A stretch of 64,000 nt of DNA from Terrimonas sp937888905. GTDB taxonomy: Bacteria; Bacteroidota; Bacteroidia; Chitinophagales; Chitinophagaceae. The position numbers were made by a program, and so were the translations under genes. The notes under the pieces are model-generated. The model made no database searches. It saw only the letters and a program-made list of their open reading frames with translations, and was not told the origin of the DNA. Positions 7,427 through 17,503 of this stretch are shown piece after piece; position 1 is the stretch's first letter; every line of letters starts with the position of its first letter. Location: positions 248,001 to 312,000 of the forward strand of contig CALATA010000014.1 of the NCBI GenBank assembly GCA_937888905.1, written 5' to 3'.

Positions 7427-9895
7427 TTAGCTTTTATTTCTTATATCATCTGCCATTGCCGCAATGCCTTTGCGGATGTCACCATCAAACTTTGCAGCAT
7501 ATTCCATCAGTTTTACTTTTTCTGTCTGCTCGGTAGTATAGGCGAGGTATTCCTCCAGGCTAACTTCTGTACGGTACACTTTGCTTAGCATACCTCCGAG
7601 GCTGATGAATACTTCTTTGTATTTTTTAGTAGGGTCGTTGGATTTGTTAACGGACAGTACCAACGCCTTTTCCTTTTCCGTTAGTCCCAACAATTCCTGT
7701 ATCTGGTCAAACTTGTTCTGATATTTACTTTGGTCAAGCAGTATCTTGCAATCGCTGTTGTTAATGATGGCCTGCTTTACCACCGGAGAAGAAATAATAT
7801 CTTCCACTTCCTGCGTTACCACTATCGCTTCTCCGAAAAATTTCCTTACGGTTTTGAATAAGTATTTTATGTATTCGGCAAAGCCTTCTTTCATAAGAGC
7901 TTTCCAGGCTTCTTCAATCAATATCATTTTCCGGATGCCCTTCATCTTCCTCATTTTGTTGATGAAGACTTCCATGATGATGATCGTTACCACGGGAAAT
8001 AGAATCGGGTGATCCTTGATGTTGTCCAGCTCGAACACGATAAACCGTTCCTGTAATAAGTTCAGGTTTTCGGTTGCGTTGAGGAGATAATCAAATTCGC
8101 CACCTTCATAGTAAGGGCGAAGCACGTAGAGGAAGTTATTTATATCAAAATCCTTTTCTTTCACCCGGTCGCCTTCCAGCACCTGCGTGTACTCGTCCCT
8201 CAGAAAAGCGTAAAAGCTGTTGAAGCAGGGAAACACTTTGGTATTCTTTTCCAGATAGCTGTAATAACCTCCGATAGCATTGGACAGGGCTACATACTCA
8301 CTGCGCTTAAATTCCTCATCATCTTTTTTCCATAATGCCAGGAGCAGGGTTTTAATGCTTTCCTTTTTTTCGGTATCAAGGCTATCGCCTTCGCCTATAT
8401 AAAAGGGATTGAAGCGGATGGGATTGTCTTCACTATAGGTAAAATAGTAGCCATTCACCATATCGCACAGTCCCTTGTAGCTGTGCCCTACGTCCACCAG
8501 CACGATATGCGTGCCCTGCTCGTAATAGCTGCGTACCATGTGGTTGGTAAAAAAGCTCTTACCGGAACCACTGGGGCCAAGTATGAATTTATTCCTGTTT
8601 GTGCAAATGCCCATTTTCATAGGCTCATCGCTGATGTCCACATGAACAGGTTTGCCGGTGAGCCTGTCACCCATGCGAATACCTACGGGGCTTACTGAAG
8701 AACGATACCCCGTTTCCAGGTTCAGAAAGCAGGTAGCCTGTTCCGCAAACGTGTCGAAGGTGTCGTTCATGGGAAAGTCTGCGGCGTTACCGGGAATACC
8801 CGCCCAGAATATCTGCGGTGCGCCGATAGTTTCCTGTTTCGCTACTGCATCCATCTGTGCCAATGCAGAGGACACCATATTCTTCAGGTCCTTCAGTTCT
8901 TCCTTGTTATCTGTCCATACCAGTACATTGAAATGCGATTTAACCGGAAGGCGCTGTTGGCTGATTGCTTCGTTCAGGAAATCATTGGTAGCGTCCCTTG
9001 CAATCAAATTCTCCCTGCTGTACGCCGAAAGGGATTGCAGCCGTAATCTTTTGCTTTCCAGCTTTTGAATGGTTTTTTGCGCATCTTCAATAAAGAGATA
9101 TTGATTATAGATGTGATTGCAGGGTAGAAGTTGTCCTAACGTAGAAGCAAAGCCAACGCTGAACTTTGTTTTATCGGTACTGTATTTGTCGTAATTGATA
9201 CGGCTACCGCACAGTGCAGGAAGATCTGCGGCATCTCCCAGCGTATAGAGCTGACAATACTTGTCACCCACACGCATTCCTTCATCAAAACTGATGTCAG
9301 CCATCAGGAAACTATCGTTTCGCTCGGACAGATAGCAATACTGCTCTATCAAACCCATCTTACGGCTATGGCTCCGCAGCTCTTTTTCTTTAAGCCTTAT
9401 CAGCTTCACGAAACCGCTGTCTTCCATAATGCGCTTGAACTGACCCGCACTGTCCAGAAAGTCCTGCAACAGTTGCGGCTTTAAAGTTTCTTCCGGCACT
9501 ATGGATTTGCGCAGGAGGCTTGAAAACATGGAGCTGGCTGTTTTACGTCCTTCAGGCTTTTTGGTGAGCATGATGTAGCAGCTATGCGCCAGGAAGGGAC
9601 GCTCGTTGAAGAACCGCTCACTGGCCCGACTAAGGAAGCTGGTATCTTCCTTTGTAAAGTCCGGCTTATGGCTGCTATCCAAAAACCAATCCTGCTTGTG
9701 GAATACGCTGTATTTGGGCAGTAGCTTGATTGCTTTTATCCATGCCTGGTGAAAGGCTTCGTATTCCTGATCGGAAAGCGAAAAGATTTCCGGCAGGTCT
9801 GCTTTAAAGACAACCGTCATGTCGCCTTGCTTGCTTAGGATGCAGTCATGCTCTACATCCATTATTGGTAAAATATCATCCAACACTTTTTCCAT
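7427..9895 (-). CDS. traG: TraG, VirB4-family conjugation ATPase
   Basis: An 822-residue ATPase that powers the transfer channel at the inner membrane. The Walker A motif GPSGSGKS lies at ~440-447 and a Walker B block (KMILIEEAWKAL) at ~655, followed by VRKFFGEAIVVTQEVEDI. The N-terminal half (DVEHDCILSKQGDMTVVF) is the CagE/TrbE-like domain of this family. The start is the ATG at 9895 (MEKVLDDILPI), the usual beginning of TraG; a GTG at 9919 could add eight residues. It is the largest core component here and its length fits the family. Confidence 0.93.
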   Translation of the reverse strand: MEKVLDDILPIMDVEHDCILSKQGDMTVVFKADLPEIFSLSDQEYEAFHQAWIKAIKLLPKYSVFHKQDWFLDSSHKPDFTKEDTSFLSRASERFFNERPFLAHSCYIMLTKKPEGRKTASSMFSSLLRKSIVPEETLKPQLLQDFLDSAGQFKRIMEDSGFVKLIRLKEKELRSHSRKMGLIEQYCYLSERNDSFLMADISFDEGMRVGDKYCQLYTLGDAADLPALCGSRINYDKYSTDKTKFSVGFASTLGQLLPCNHIYNQYLFIEDAQKTIQKLESKRLRLQSLSAYSRENLIARDATNDFLNEAISQQRLPVKSHFNVLVWTDNKEELKDLKNMVSSALAQMDAVAKQETIGAPQIFWAGIPGNAADFPMNDTFDTFAEQATCFLNLETGYRSSVSPVGIRMGDRLTGKPVHVDISDEPMKMGICTNRNKFILGPSGSGKSFFTNHMVRSYYEQGTHIVLVDVGHSYKGLCDMVNGYYFTYSEDNPIRFNPFYIGEGDSLDTEKKESIKTLLLALWKKDDEEFKRSEYVALSNAIGGYYSYLEKNTKVFPCFNSFYAFLRDEYTQVLEGDRVKEKDFDINNFLYVLRPYYEGGEFDYLLNATENLNLLQERFIVFELDNIKDHPILFPVVTIIIMEVFINKMRKMKGIRKMILIEEAWKALMKEGFAEYIKYLFKTVRKFFGEAIVVTQEVEDIISSPVVKQAIINNSDCKILLDQSKYQNKFDQIQELLGLTEKEKALVLSVNKSNDPTKKYKEVFISLGGMLSKVYRTEVSLEEYLAYTTEQTEKVKLMEYAAKFDGDIRKGIAAMADDIRNKS

Positions 9896-9945
9896 CTCAC
9901 TTTTTTTACCTGTTATCACTTCAATGCACTCATGGCATTGTTACC

Positions 9946-10761
9946 TCATAGCTTTGGGCCTCTACGCTGCCGCTGGCCGGTCTTCCGGCTTTCATCTGCT
10001 TGTTTGGATTGCTGCTGTTTTTTTATATTCTCTTTTATAGTTTGTTCAATGCCGGTTTCTTTCCAGTCAATAATCTTCGCCTCAAAATGAGATTTGATGT
10101 TCTTTAGCTTCAACCCGTCTGTTTCGTCCCAACCTCCTTTTCTATTGAAGCCTACCGGGTCTAATACTATTTCGTGCGGGAAGGATATAACAATAAGGTC
10201 TTTAGGAATGGAGGTGATGTTTTCATAGTCCAATTCCTGAAACTCATGTTTCTTTGGATTGTATGGTATCACGTAAGCCTCTTTGTCATCATCGTAGTAA
10301 TGGTCAATCTGTCTGAAGACGATGCCGTTGGAAGCGAAATCATCTTTAGGACGCAGCATAACCATTGTTATATCTACATAGAAAGTGTGACCGGCTATGT
10401 CCACGGTAGGCAATTGCCCCATCAGCCTCCTTCCAAGCGCCTGCTGATCTACCATTAAAGCGAAATCTGTTTTTCCCTGCACCTCGTGAACGGAGCAACC
10501 GTATTTCTCTGCCATCCCCACAGGATCAAGCTGCACCAGCTCTGGTATCTTTACTGTGGTAACATCCGTATCATCGCTAAACAACCTCGGTATGTTTTTC
10601 TCTTTAGGACTATAATCAAATACATATCCATCACCAACATCCCGCATGTCAAACAGGGGGATTACGTTCTCCGGGTTTGCTTTCTCACAGAGTTGCAAGC
10701 TGGCAACGTCCACAACAAAATCGGTTCCTTCGATGTTGTACACCGGCAATTCTCTTTTCAT
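9946..10761 (-). CDS. Tra-operon protein with an internal domain duplication
   Basis: A 271-residue soluble protein of unknown function. Residues ~4-105 and ~118-225 repeat one plan: LP.(Y/V).I.G..F.VD, then an I.(F/L)..(I/M)D block, a YVF.Y.PK or YVIPYNPK block, a valine-rich stretch and LDPVG(M/F). The C-terminal tail (~235-271) is Lys/Gln/Arg-rich, suggesting nucleic-acid or membrane contact. It overlaps the traF stop by 4 bases (ATGA), so is translationally coupled to it, and lies 50 bases before the traG start. Known to me only as a conserved hypothetical in such operons. Confidence 0.65.
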   Translation of the reverse strand: MKRELPVYNIEGTDFVVDVASLQLCEKANPENVIPLFDMRDVGDGYVFDYSPKEKNIPRLFSDDTDVTTVKIPELVQLDPVGMAEKYGCSVHEVQGKTDFALMVDQQALGRRLMGQLPTVDIAGHTFYVDITMVMLRPKDDFASNGIVFRQIDHYYDDDKEAYVIPYNPKKHEFQELDYENITSIPKDLIVISFPHEIVLDPVGFNRKGGWDETDGLKLKNIKSHFEAKIIDWKETGIEQTIKENIKKQQQSKQADESRKTGQRQRRGPKL

Positions 10762-11087
10762 GATTGTTTGTCTTTAATGCCTATAAAGATTTTTCTGCTC
10801 CTGGACTTGATCAGCTTAGGAACCTGCTTCCGGGCAAGGGCTTTCATCAACCCATGTTCGCCGTATTTGTTGCTCATGCCGTAAATCTTCATAATCAGGG
10901 ATGTTCCTGCGGTCAGAATGATACCGATGCACAGGTAAGTAGGAAGACCGATGATATACATTGCGGCAAAGACAATGAGCAGCGCCACGACACCACCGCC
11001 TAAATACCAGATATATTGTGCCTTCAAGCCTTTGAACTCGATGCTCTGGTTAATTCCTTTGTTAATTTGATAAACACTATTTGCCAT
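10758..11087 (-). CDS. traF: TraF (DUF4133 membrane protein, VirB3-like)
   Basis: A 109-residue protein with two adjacent transmembrane helices (~28-48 WYLGGGVVALLIVFAAMYII and ~50-68 YLCIGIILTAGTSLIMKIY), flanked by the family-typical start (SVYQINKGINQSIEFKGLKAQYIW) and a basic tail. This is DUF4133, called TraF in Bacteroides elements, and by size and topology comparable to VirB3, the partner of the VirB4 ATPase. The usual traE-traF-traG adjacency is broken here by the methylase/helicase gene upstream and the duplicated-domain gene downstream. Confidence 0.9.
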   Translation of the reverse strand: MANSVYQINKGINQSIEFKGLKAQYIWYLGGGVVALLIVFAAMYIIGLPTYLCIGIILTAGTSLIMKIYGMSNKYGEHGLMKALARKQVPKLIKSRSRKIFIGIKDKQS

Positions 11088-11107
11088 AATATTTCCTTTT
11101 AATTATT

Positions 11108-14100
11108 TTATAATCGCATCCTGCTACGGGAACGTTCTGCTACCTGCTGCGAGGCGAGTATCACTTCTTTTGGAACAGTATGCCCGTTCACTTTTTCGGA
11201 CAGTTGAATGACAGGAGTATCAATAACTTCTTCCGGTTCGGTTTCCGCTACCTGTTGCTGCTTCAACTGGTTTTCCTGTATCTTGATGGCTATCTGCCTT
11301 TCCAGATTAGCCAGTTCATTTTTCATTTGTTGTAATTCCGCTTCCTGTAAAAATGGTTTGGTAGTAAGCTGCTCCAGTTTGGGTATCTCTGTTTTCAGTT
11401 CGTTTAAAGTATGCTCATACTTTTCTTTCAGGCTTTCCACCCGGTCAATCGCATTAAGGAAATGTCTTGCCGCCAGCTTAGGATTGTCTGTATTCGGAAG
11501 CCCGTTGTTGTAAGTGTACTTAATACCGTCACTGCTTCGCTGCGCATAAAAGCTATTGGAATAGCGGTATTCAAAAACTCCGTTTTCCTCATAGGCTTCC
11601 TGCTGCCTGCGGATATACAGGCTGAAACCGTAGAGTGTACCTATCTGCGCTGTATGCTCATCTGCAACAGCAGGCTTCCAGTCCTGGTACAGCTTGATGA
11701 TGTGTTTACCAATGGCTTCACTGTCCGTTGAACTGATAGTATCCAGTTTGATAGGGTTAACTTTTACACCGTCCTTATCCAGTTGAAGGCCGGCCTTGTA
11801 CACTTTTTCATCTGCTGCAAGTTTATCGAGCGTTTTAACGGTGGATGCCTGTTCATTTTGCAGATTTTCCAATTGGTATTTATTGCGTGCGATTTCTCTG
11901 AAGTGAGAAACTTTCAGGCTTTCCATTACAGCTATCTTCTTTTCCAGTTTTGATTTTTCCAATAATGAAGTGTCGCCGGACAGAATGGCTATATATTCGG
12001 AAAAATTCATCCCGCTTTTTTCGTCAATCGCACCTTCATCAATGGTACGCACGTTCAACTCACAATTTTTCATTTGCGAAATGAACGTCTGTTTATTCTT
12101 CAGAAGGTTGAATTTGTAATTGTCTAATGACTGTTCTACTGCGTAGATATAGTTCTGAACTTTGTTGCCGTAATATTCTTTGGCAATAAGATTGCCCTGG
12201 CGTGAGCCACGGCCATTACGTTGTTCCAGCTCTGACGGTTTCCAGGGAATATCAAGGTGGTGCATGGCCACTACACGTTGCTGCACATTTAGGCCGGTTC
12301 CGGCTTTCTCTGTGCTGCCCAATAAAATGCGAATCTCACCTCTGTTCATCTTACGGAACAGTTCGGGCTTTTTTGTATCTGTCCAGTCGTGAATAAAAGT
12401 GATTTCCCGTTCGGGAATATTAAAGTCCCTGATCAGTTTTTCTTTAACTGCATCGTAGATATTAAATTCAACAGGCTTGGGTGTACCAATGTCTGAGAAG
12501 ATAATCTGTGTACCCTTATGCTCGGTAGTTTCTTTATAGATCTCTGCAATCTTGCGGGCACTGACATTTACTTTGTTGTCGGGATGATCACTATACTTCC
12601 ACTCGTTGATCAATCGCATATCCGCCGACATTTTCTTAGCGTAGTTGGTTGCGATCAGCATTCTGCCTTTGTCTTCCTCTGGCGTCAACCTGCCACGACC
12701 AATCAATTCACCATTACCTGTTTTAGCGAATTGCATCAGGTTTTTAATGAACTCACTTTGTTCAGGCGTTGGCTTTATGTTCACCAGCGTTTCACTCAAT
12801 TCGGGCTTGTCAAGGTTTATATGTTTTGCCGTTTTGTAGTCGGTGATCTCGTTATAGAACAAAGCAAGCTCCGGTACTTTAATAAAATGCCTGAAGCGTT
12901 CTTTGGCAATGATCTCGTTGGTCACTGAAAATTCAAAGTCTGTTGTTTTACGTGCAAATACAGCAGCCCAACCATCAAAATTTTCAATATGCTGGCGTTC
13001 CATTTCTTTCGGACGCAGGTATTTAAACAACAGATACATTTCGGTGAGGCTGTTGGATATAGGTGTGCCGGAAAGGAACGTGACACATAAATCGGAATTA
13101 AAACGTGTTTGCAGTTCGCGAACAGCGAACAACATATTCAGCGCCTTCTGGCTACCTTCTGTATTACCCAAACCAGCGACCCTGTTATGACGGGTAGTGA
13201 AAGTGAGATTTTTGTACTTATGGGATTCGTCCACAAATAAGTGATCAATACCCATTTCTTTGAAATTGATACCTGTGTCTTTCTTTTCCTCGATCTCTTT
13301 CAGGATAGATTTCAGTTTTCCCTCAAGGTTGTTCTTGCGTATCTCCAGCCCTTTGAGCATTTTCTTAGAGATGTCGCCGCCAAGATCTTTGACAGTTTCC
13401 AGGTCACGTTCAACATTGTCCAGTTCCGTTTGAAATATCTCTCTTTGTATCTCCGGCGACTGCGGTATCTTTCCGAATTGATCATGGGTAAGTATGATAC
13501 AATCCCAATTGTTGTTCTTTATTTCATGGAAAAGCCGCAACCGTTGTGCGGGTGTAAAATCATTTTGCCCCGGAAACAGGATGCGAGCTTTAGGATAGGC
13601 TTTTTTATAGGTTTCTGCTATCTGGTTAACGTTTGCCTTTAGCGCAACAATCATAGGCTTATGCACAATACCTAATCTTTTCATCTCCTGTGCGGAGACG
13701 ATCATGGTAAGGGTTTTGCCCAATCCTACTTCATGATCAACCAATGCCCCACGGTTCTGTATGATTCGCCAGGCTGCGTTCTTTTGTGAGCTATATAAAT
13801 CCTCAATGCCTAATGCTTTTTTATCTAAGCCGGGAAAATTGAGGTGGTTGCCGTTGAACTCCCGCAATACATAGCAGTTGAACGTATCATTGTATAGGTT
13901 TTCCAAGTTCTTTTTCTCATCATCCGGTATTTCATTCAGCCAGTTAATGAAACCACTCCTTATCTGCTCGATCTTTTGGTGTGACAGTTGTATGGCTTCA
14001 TTATCGGGGACCCTGATGGTTGTATTATTAGGGCCTTTCACTTCATAAGTAAAGAAAGGGGTTGTATTCTCCAGTGCATGTTCCAGCAAAGTGTATCCGT

Positions 14101-16648
14101 AGGTAGTACGTCCGCTTTTCGGTGTAACAGCGAACTCTCTGGATACTTTGATATTCATTCCTGTGTTTACCTTGAAGGCATCCAGCGACGGAAAATAATT
14201 GATGGTAGTGTCCAGCTCGAATAGCGATGTAGCAAATCGCTCGTAGTATGAATTAGGTATCCAGCGTTCTCCTAAATTGAAATCCAGTAATTCAAACGGA
14301 ATACGCTCCGGCTGCACCTTTGCGATGGCTTCCGCACTTCTTTTATAGTGCAGGTTATCCGGGAACTGACCGTACAGGTGTTCTGCCTGCCGCAGCTTTT
14401 CAACTACATTACCGCTCAAATACTGGTCTGCTGTTTCCCACTCATTGCTGGCAGGATTCATGTATACATGATTACCGAGGCGATTGATGACTTCGTTTTC
14501 ATCTAACCCCATTGCCGCACTGATGAAGCCTGTATCTACCTTTCCGGTATCGTTGAGGCTATGAGCAAGGGCTTCAATGGGATCATCGGTTATGAACCGC
14601 TCCTTAACCTGATGAATGGAATGAGTTAGTATATCTGCTTTAACAAACCGTTCGCCTTCTCTGCGTTCGAGCGAGGACAATGCAATTACCCCGAAAGCAG
14701 TATCTTCCAGAATACGCCTGCGGTTATCAGGGCTGTTCAAAAGACCGTATTCAACAACAAAATGTTCGTACTTGCTGTTTAGCTGATCCCTGTCTGCGTT
14801 GCTGATTGTTTCCCCTGATACTTCTTTGGCTGCTAATTCGAGATAAGCATCACGAAGTGCTGCATAGTTTTCGTAGAAATGAATGTTTCCCTGAAGGCCC
14901 AGGGGCTGGAACACGGCTTGCTTGTATTCGGGATCGGGATTGCCAATTGTGCCGACACTACCCATGTGTACCACCAGCGTTCCTTCCTGGTAGTAAGGCT
15001 TTAGCCCGATAAATGGAAGCGGAACTTTTTGTTCAAACCGGAAAAAGCCTTCCAGTGTCTGGTCGCCCTCGTACCTGAAACTGTGGTCAAACTGTTTAAG
15101 ATAATTGGAAATACCCGTCAGCTCATGACCCAATAAACGGGCATCCATCCAGTTTGCTGACAGATGATCTACCTCTTTGACATTAGAATAAAGCTTATAT
15201 AAAAACCGATTGCTTTTGTGCTGCTTTGCGGTAAGCAATACAACATTCTCATGACTTGGCTTATCGGTGGTGCGTATCGCGCCGATGATGCGTGCTGATG
15301 CTTTTTGCACAACCGTTTCATCGAGTGGATTGATATATGCCATTGCCCGGTTGATCTGCTCTGCCGGGGCTGTATCAAACAATCCCAATTGTACCGAAGT
15401 GCTTTCCGTTGGGTTTTCCGGCATCGGCAGGTACGTGAGTTTTTTACCCTCATTTTCAGGAACAGGTAATAGTACCGTTTGCGCCTTCTGATATAATTCA
15501 GGGTTAAAGCGATTTTGGAATTGATTGATCAGACTGGCATAAAGGCTTTCCCTGATCTGGTTGATGTCACCATCCTGCCAAACCACTTCTGAAGCTCTGC
15601 CGTATTGGTTTTTGCCTGGCTTACGCACATTGCCCATGACCACATCGTGATCGTGAGTGGAGATAAAATAATTATAGGGAAAGCGACCAAATTCATTTTC
15701 TCGTTCCCTTACTTCATTCAGCCAATCTTCTTCCCAGCTTATCTTTTCCTTTCCCGTATTCTTTTGAACAATCAACAAATGGTTCGGCGCTTCGGTATTG
15801 CCGGTATCTTTCATAAGATTATCAGGCATCACCGCAAGGCCCACAAAATCTGCCCGCTGAAACAGGTATTCTCTTGCTGTATGATTAGATGGACTGTTCA
15901 GGAAAGCATCTGTTGTTATGAAAGCCATCAAACCACCTTCACCCAGTTTGTCCAGACCTTTCGCGAAAAAATAATTGTGTATTTTACCCGATATCTCTTT
16001 ATCGGGAAAGGCTTCATCATATACCGAAAAATTCCCGAAAGGAATATTGCTCACCACCAGGTCATAAGTGCCGTTATCTTTTACAGGTGCTTCTTCAAAG
16101 CCTGTAATATGCGTCGCTGTTTTTACCGGAAGCGTACTGTTGATGGCAGACAGCACTAATCCGGTTAGCCTGTCCTTTTCCACTGCGGTAATCTGTTCCA
16201 GTTGAGGGAATGATATAACCGCTTCGCTGATGAATACACCTGAACCGGCTGAAGGTTCATACAATCTTTTAGGCTGAATGCCCTGTGCTGCGAGTGTGCT
16301 GTACAGGGTTTGGGGTACTACTTCCGGTGTATAAAATGCGGTGAGAACACTATTGCGTAATGAAGCAATGATTTCCTTGTAAGCTGTTTCAGGATAGTTT
16401 TCTTTGAGCAGGTCGTGTAATTGCATCATTTCAGCATGATGCTTCAAATCCTCTTTTGTAGCACCATTAGCTTGCCAATCTTCAGGTGACCCATAAGGAT
16501 ATAAAACGGCCTTGATGCCGCCAAAACCTGCATATTTTTTCAGGCTGACGACATCTTCCGCAGTAAGCGGACGACCGTTCTGATAATCCAACGCTGTACG
16601 GATAGCACGAAGGTTATCATGCAGCTTTTGGGAAATATTGTAAGCCAT
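11108..16648 (-). CDS. Giant N6-methylase / SNF2-like helicase fusion protein
   Basis: A 1846-residue protein. Near ~133-139 is EPSAGSG, the AdoMet-binding motif I of N6-adenine methylases, and at ~202 SNIPFG, a variant of the NPPF catalytic motif. A helicase half follows: DHEVGLGKTLTM (Walker A-like, ~965), DESHKYKN (Walker B, ~1130), LSGTPISNS, and QRNGRGSRQGN (motif VI, ~1510). The C-terminus is coiled coil. Start chosen at ATG 16648 (MAYNISQKL); a GTG two codons upstream is possible. Such fusions are common cargo of conjugative elements and resemble phage DarB-type proteins that protect incoming DNA from restriction; that role is inference. The Pro-to-Ile change in motif IV may mean an inactive methylase. 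Confidence 0.85.
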   Translation of the reverse strand: MAYNISQKLHDNLRAIRTALDYQNGRPLTAEDVVSLKKYAGFGGIKAVLYPYGSPEDWQANGATKEDLKHHAEMMQLHDLLKENYPETAYKEIIASLRNSVLTAFYTPEVVPQTLYSTLAAQGIQPKRLYEPSAGSGVFISEAVISFPQLEQITAVEKDRLTGLVLSAINSTLPVKTATHITGFEEAPVKDNGTYDLVVSNIPFGNFSVYDEAFPDKEISGKIHNYFFAKGLDKLGEGGLMAFITTDAFLNSPSNHTAREYLFQRADFVGLAVMPDNLMKDTGNTEAPNHLLIVQKNTGKEKISWEEDWLNEVRERENEFGRFPYNYFISTHDHDVVMGNVRKPGKNQYGRASEVVWQDGDINQIRESLYASLINQFQNRFNPELYQKAQTVLLPVPENEGKKLTYLPMPENPTESTSVQLGLFDTAPAEQINRAMAYINPLDETVVQKASARIIGAIRTTDKPSHENVVLLTAKQHKSNRFLYKLYSNVKEVDHLSANWMDARLLGHELTGISNYLKQFDHSFRYEGDQTLEGFFRFEQKVPLPFIGLKPYYQEGTLVVHMGSVGTIGNPDPEYKQAVFQPLGLQGNIHFYENYAALRDAYLELAAKEVSGETISNADRDQLNSKYEHFVVEYGLLNSPDNRRRILEDTAFGVIALSSLERREGERFVKADILTHSIHQVKERFITDDPIEALAHSLNDTGKVDTGFISAAMGLDENEVINRLGNHVYMNPASNEWETADQYLSGNVVEKLRQAEHLYGQFPDNLHYKRSAEAIAKVQPERIPFELLDFNLGERWIPNSYYERFATSLFELDTTINYFPSLDAFKVNTGMNIKVSREFAVTPKSGRTTYGYTLLEHALENTTPFFTYEVKGPNNTTIRVPDNEAIQLSHQKIEQIRSGFINWLNEIPDDEKKNLENLYNDTFNCYVLREFNGNHLNFPGLDKKALGIEDLYSSQKNAAWRIIQNRGALVDHEVGLGKTLTMIVSAQEMKRLGIVHKPMIVALKANVNQIAETYKKAYPKARILFPGQNDFTPAQRLRLFHEIKNNNWDCIILTHDQFGKIPQSPEIQREIFQTELDNVERDLETVKDLGGDISKKMLKGLEIRKNNLEGKLKSILKEIEEKKDTGINFKEMGIDHLFVDESHKYKNLTFTTRHNRVAGLGNTEGSQKALNMLFAVRELQTRFNSDLCVTFLSGTPISNSLTEMYLLFKYLRPKEMERQHIENFDGWAAVFARKTTDFEFSVTNEIIAKERFRHFIKVPELALFYNEITDYKTAKHINLDKPELSETLVNIKPTPEQSEFIKNLMQFAKTGNGELIGRGRLTPEEDKGRMLIATNYAKKMSADMRLINEWKYSDHPDNKVNVSARKIAEIYKETTEHKGTQIIFSDIGTPKPVEFNIYDAVKEKLIRDFNIPEREITFIHDWTDTKKPELFRKMNRGEIRILLGSTEKAGTGLNVQQRVVAMHHLDIPWKPSELEQRNGRGSRQGNLIAKEYYGNKVQNYIYAVEQSLDNYKFNLLKNKQTFISQMKNCELNVRTIDEGAIDEKSGMNFSEYIAILSGDTSLLEKSKLEKKIAVMESLKVSHFREIARNKYQLENLQNEQASTVKTLDKLAADEKVYKAGLQLDKDGVKVNPIKLDTISSTDSEAIGKHIIKLYQDWKPAVADEHTAQIGTLYGFSLYIRRQQEAYEENGVFEYRYSNSFYAQRSSDGIKYTYNNGLPNTDNPKLAARHFLNAIDRVESLKEKYEHTLNELKTEIPKLEQLTTKPFLQEAELQQMKNELANLERQIAIKIQENQLKQQQVAETEPEEVIDTPVIQLSEKVNGHTVPKEVILASQQVAERSRSRMRL

Positions 16649-16683
16649 AATCACACATTTTCTTTCTTCACTTTTCTTTTGGC

Positions 16684-17112
16684 TCAGGCCAGGTAATCAT
16701 GTACCTGCCCAATGATGGCATATCTCAAATGCCTGTTTGTTTCATTTTCACTGTTAAAATCAAAATCACTAAAGATGCCTTTGCATGTTTCGATGAGATT
16801 TACCACTTCGTAGGTGAGTGTTCCGTTTTCCTTCATCCGCTCGTAGTCTCCATTAAATTCTTCTTCTATAACCGAGCGTATATACTGATAGCGGGATGGC
16901 TGCAATTCTTCTGTCATTGCATTGAGGCATAGTTCTTCGATGATGTAGGGTGCCCTTCCTTCGCCAAGAAGCTGCTCAACCATCGGCAATACAGCATTTA
17001 CCTTTTCTTCCAGATACCTGGTGACTGAATAGTCTTCCTGCAAGCTGATCATGAGGTCAGGATTGTTGTGGACGATATACGCCCACAACTTTTCTGTTAG
17101 CACACTTTGCAT
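16684..17112 (-). CDS. DUF1896-like small protein
   Basis: A 142-residue, acidic, mostly helical protein. The stretch IIEELCLNAMTEELQPSRYQ followed by YIRSVIEEEF matches what I recall of DUF1896, small proteins frequently linked to large helicase/methylase proteins on Bacteroidota mobile elements. It ends 35 bases upstream of the methylase/helicase start and begins 12 bases after traE ends. Function unknown; a partner or antitoxin-like role would be speculation. No signal peptide or membrane segment. Confidence 0.6.
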   Translation of the reverse strand: MQSVLTEKLWAYIVHNNPDLMISLQEDYSVTRYLEEKVNAVLPMVEQLLGEGRAPYIIEELCLNAMTEELQPSRYQYIRSVIEEEFNGDYERMKENGTLTYEVVNLIETCKGIFSDFDFNSENETNRHLRYAIIGQVHDYLA

Positions 17113-17124
17113 ACTTCCTGATTT

Positions 17125-17463
17125 TTAAACACCGAAGAAGGATTGAATAACGGTTGCAACCACCACCAGAAAAATGCAGCTACCAAACCAGGCGGCTGCA
17201 ACTTTTCCAGTGTCCTGATCGCCGGCATTCCATTTCTGGTAAACCTTCACTGCGCCAATCAGACCCAGCAATGCACCGACCGCGTACATAAGGTTCGTTC
17301 CTGCGGAGAAGTAGCTGCGTACTTTAGTATTGGCTTCATTGATACCCTGAATGCCATCCTGAGCGAATGCCCCGTAGTGGATAGCCAATAGTGCCAGAGC
17401 GACACAGATCATGATAACCTTTTTGCGGTTATTTCCTTTTGTTTTCCTGCTGCACATTTCCAT
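17125..17463 (-). CDS. traE: TraE (DUF4134 membrane protein, VirB2/pilin-like)
   Basis: A 112-residue protein with a basic start, a signal-like hydrophobic segment (~17-33, VIMICVALALLAIHYGAFAQ) and two transmembrane helices (~57-76 TNLMYAVGALLGLIGAVKVY, ~88-110). The loop YQKWNAGDQDTGKVAAAWFG is diagnostic of DUF4134, TraE of Bacteroides elements, whose size and topology resemble VirB2-type pilins. It is the first clearly recognisable tra gene in transcription order. Confidence 0.9.
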   Translation of the reverse strand: MEMCSRKTKGNNRKKVIMICVALALLAIHYGAFAQDGIQGINEANTKVRSYFSAGTNLMYAVGALLGLIGAVKVYQKWNAGDQDTGKVAAAWFGSCIFLVVVATVIQSFFGV

Positions 17464-17503
17464 AACACACGTTTATTAAAATTTGAAATCAACTCTTTTA
17501 AAA

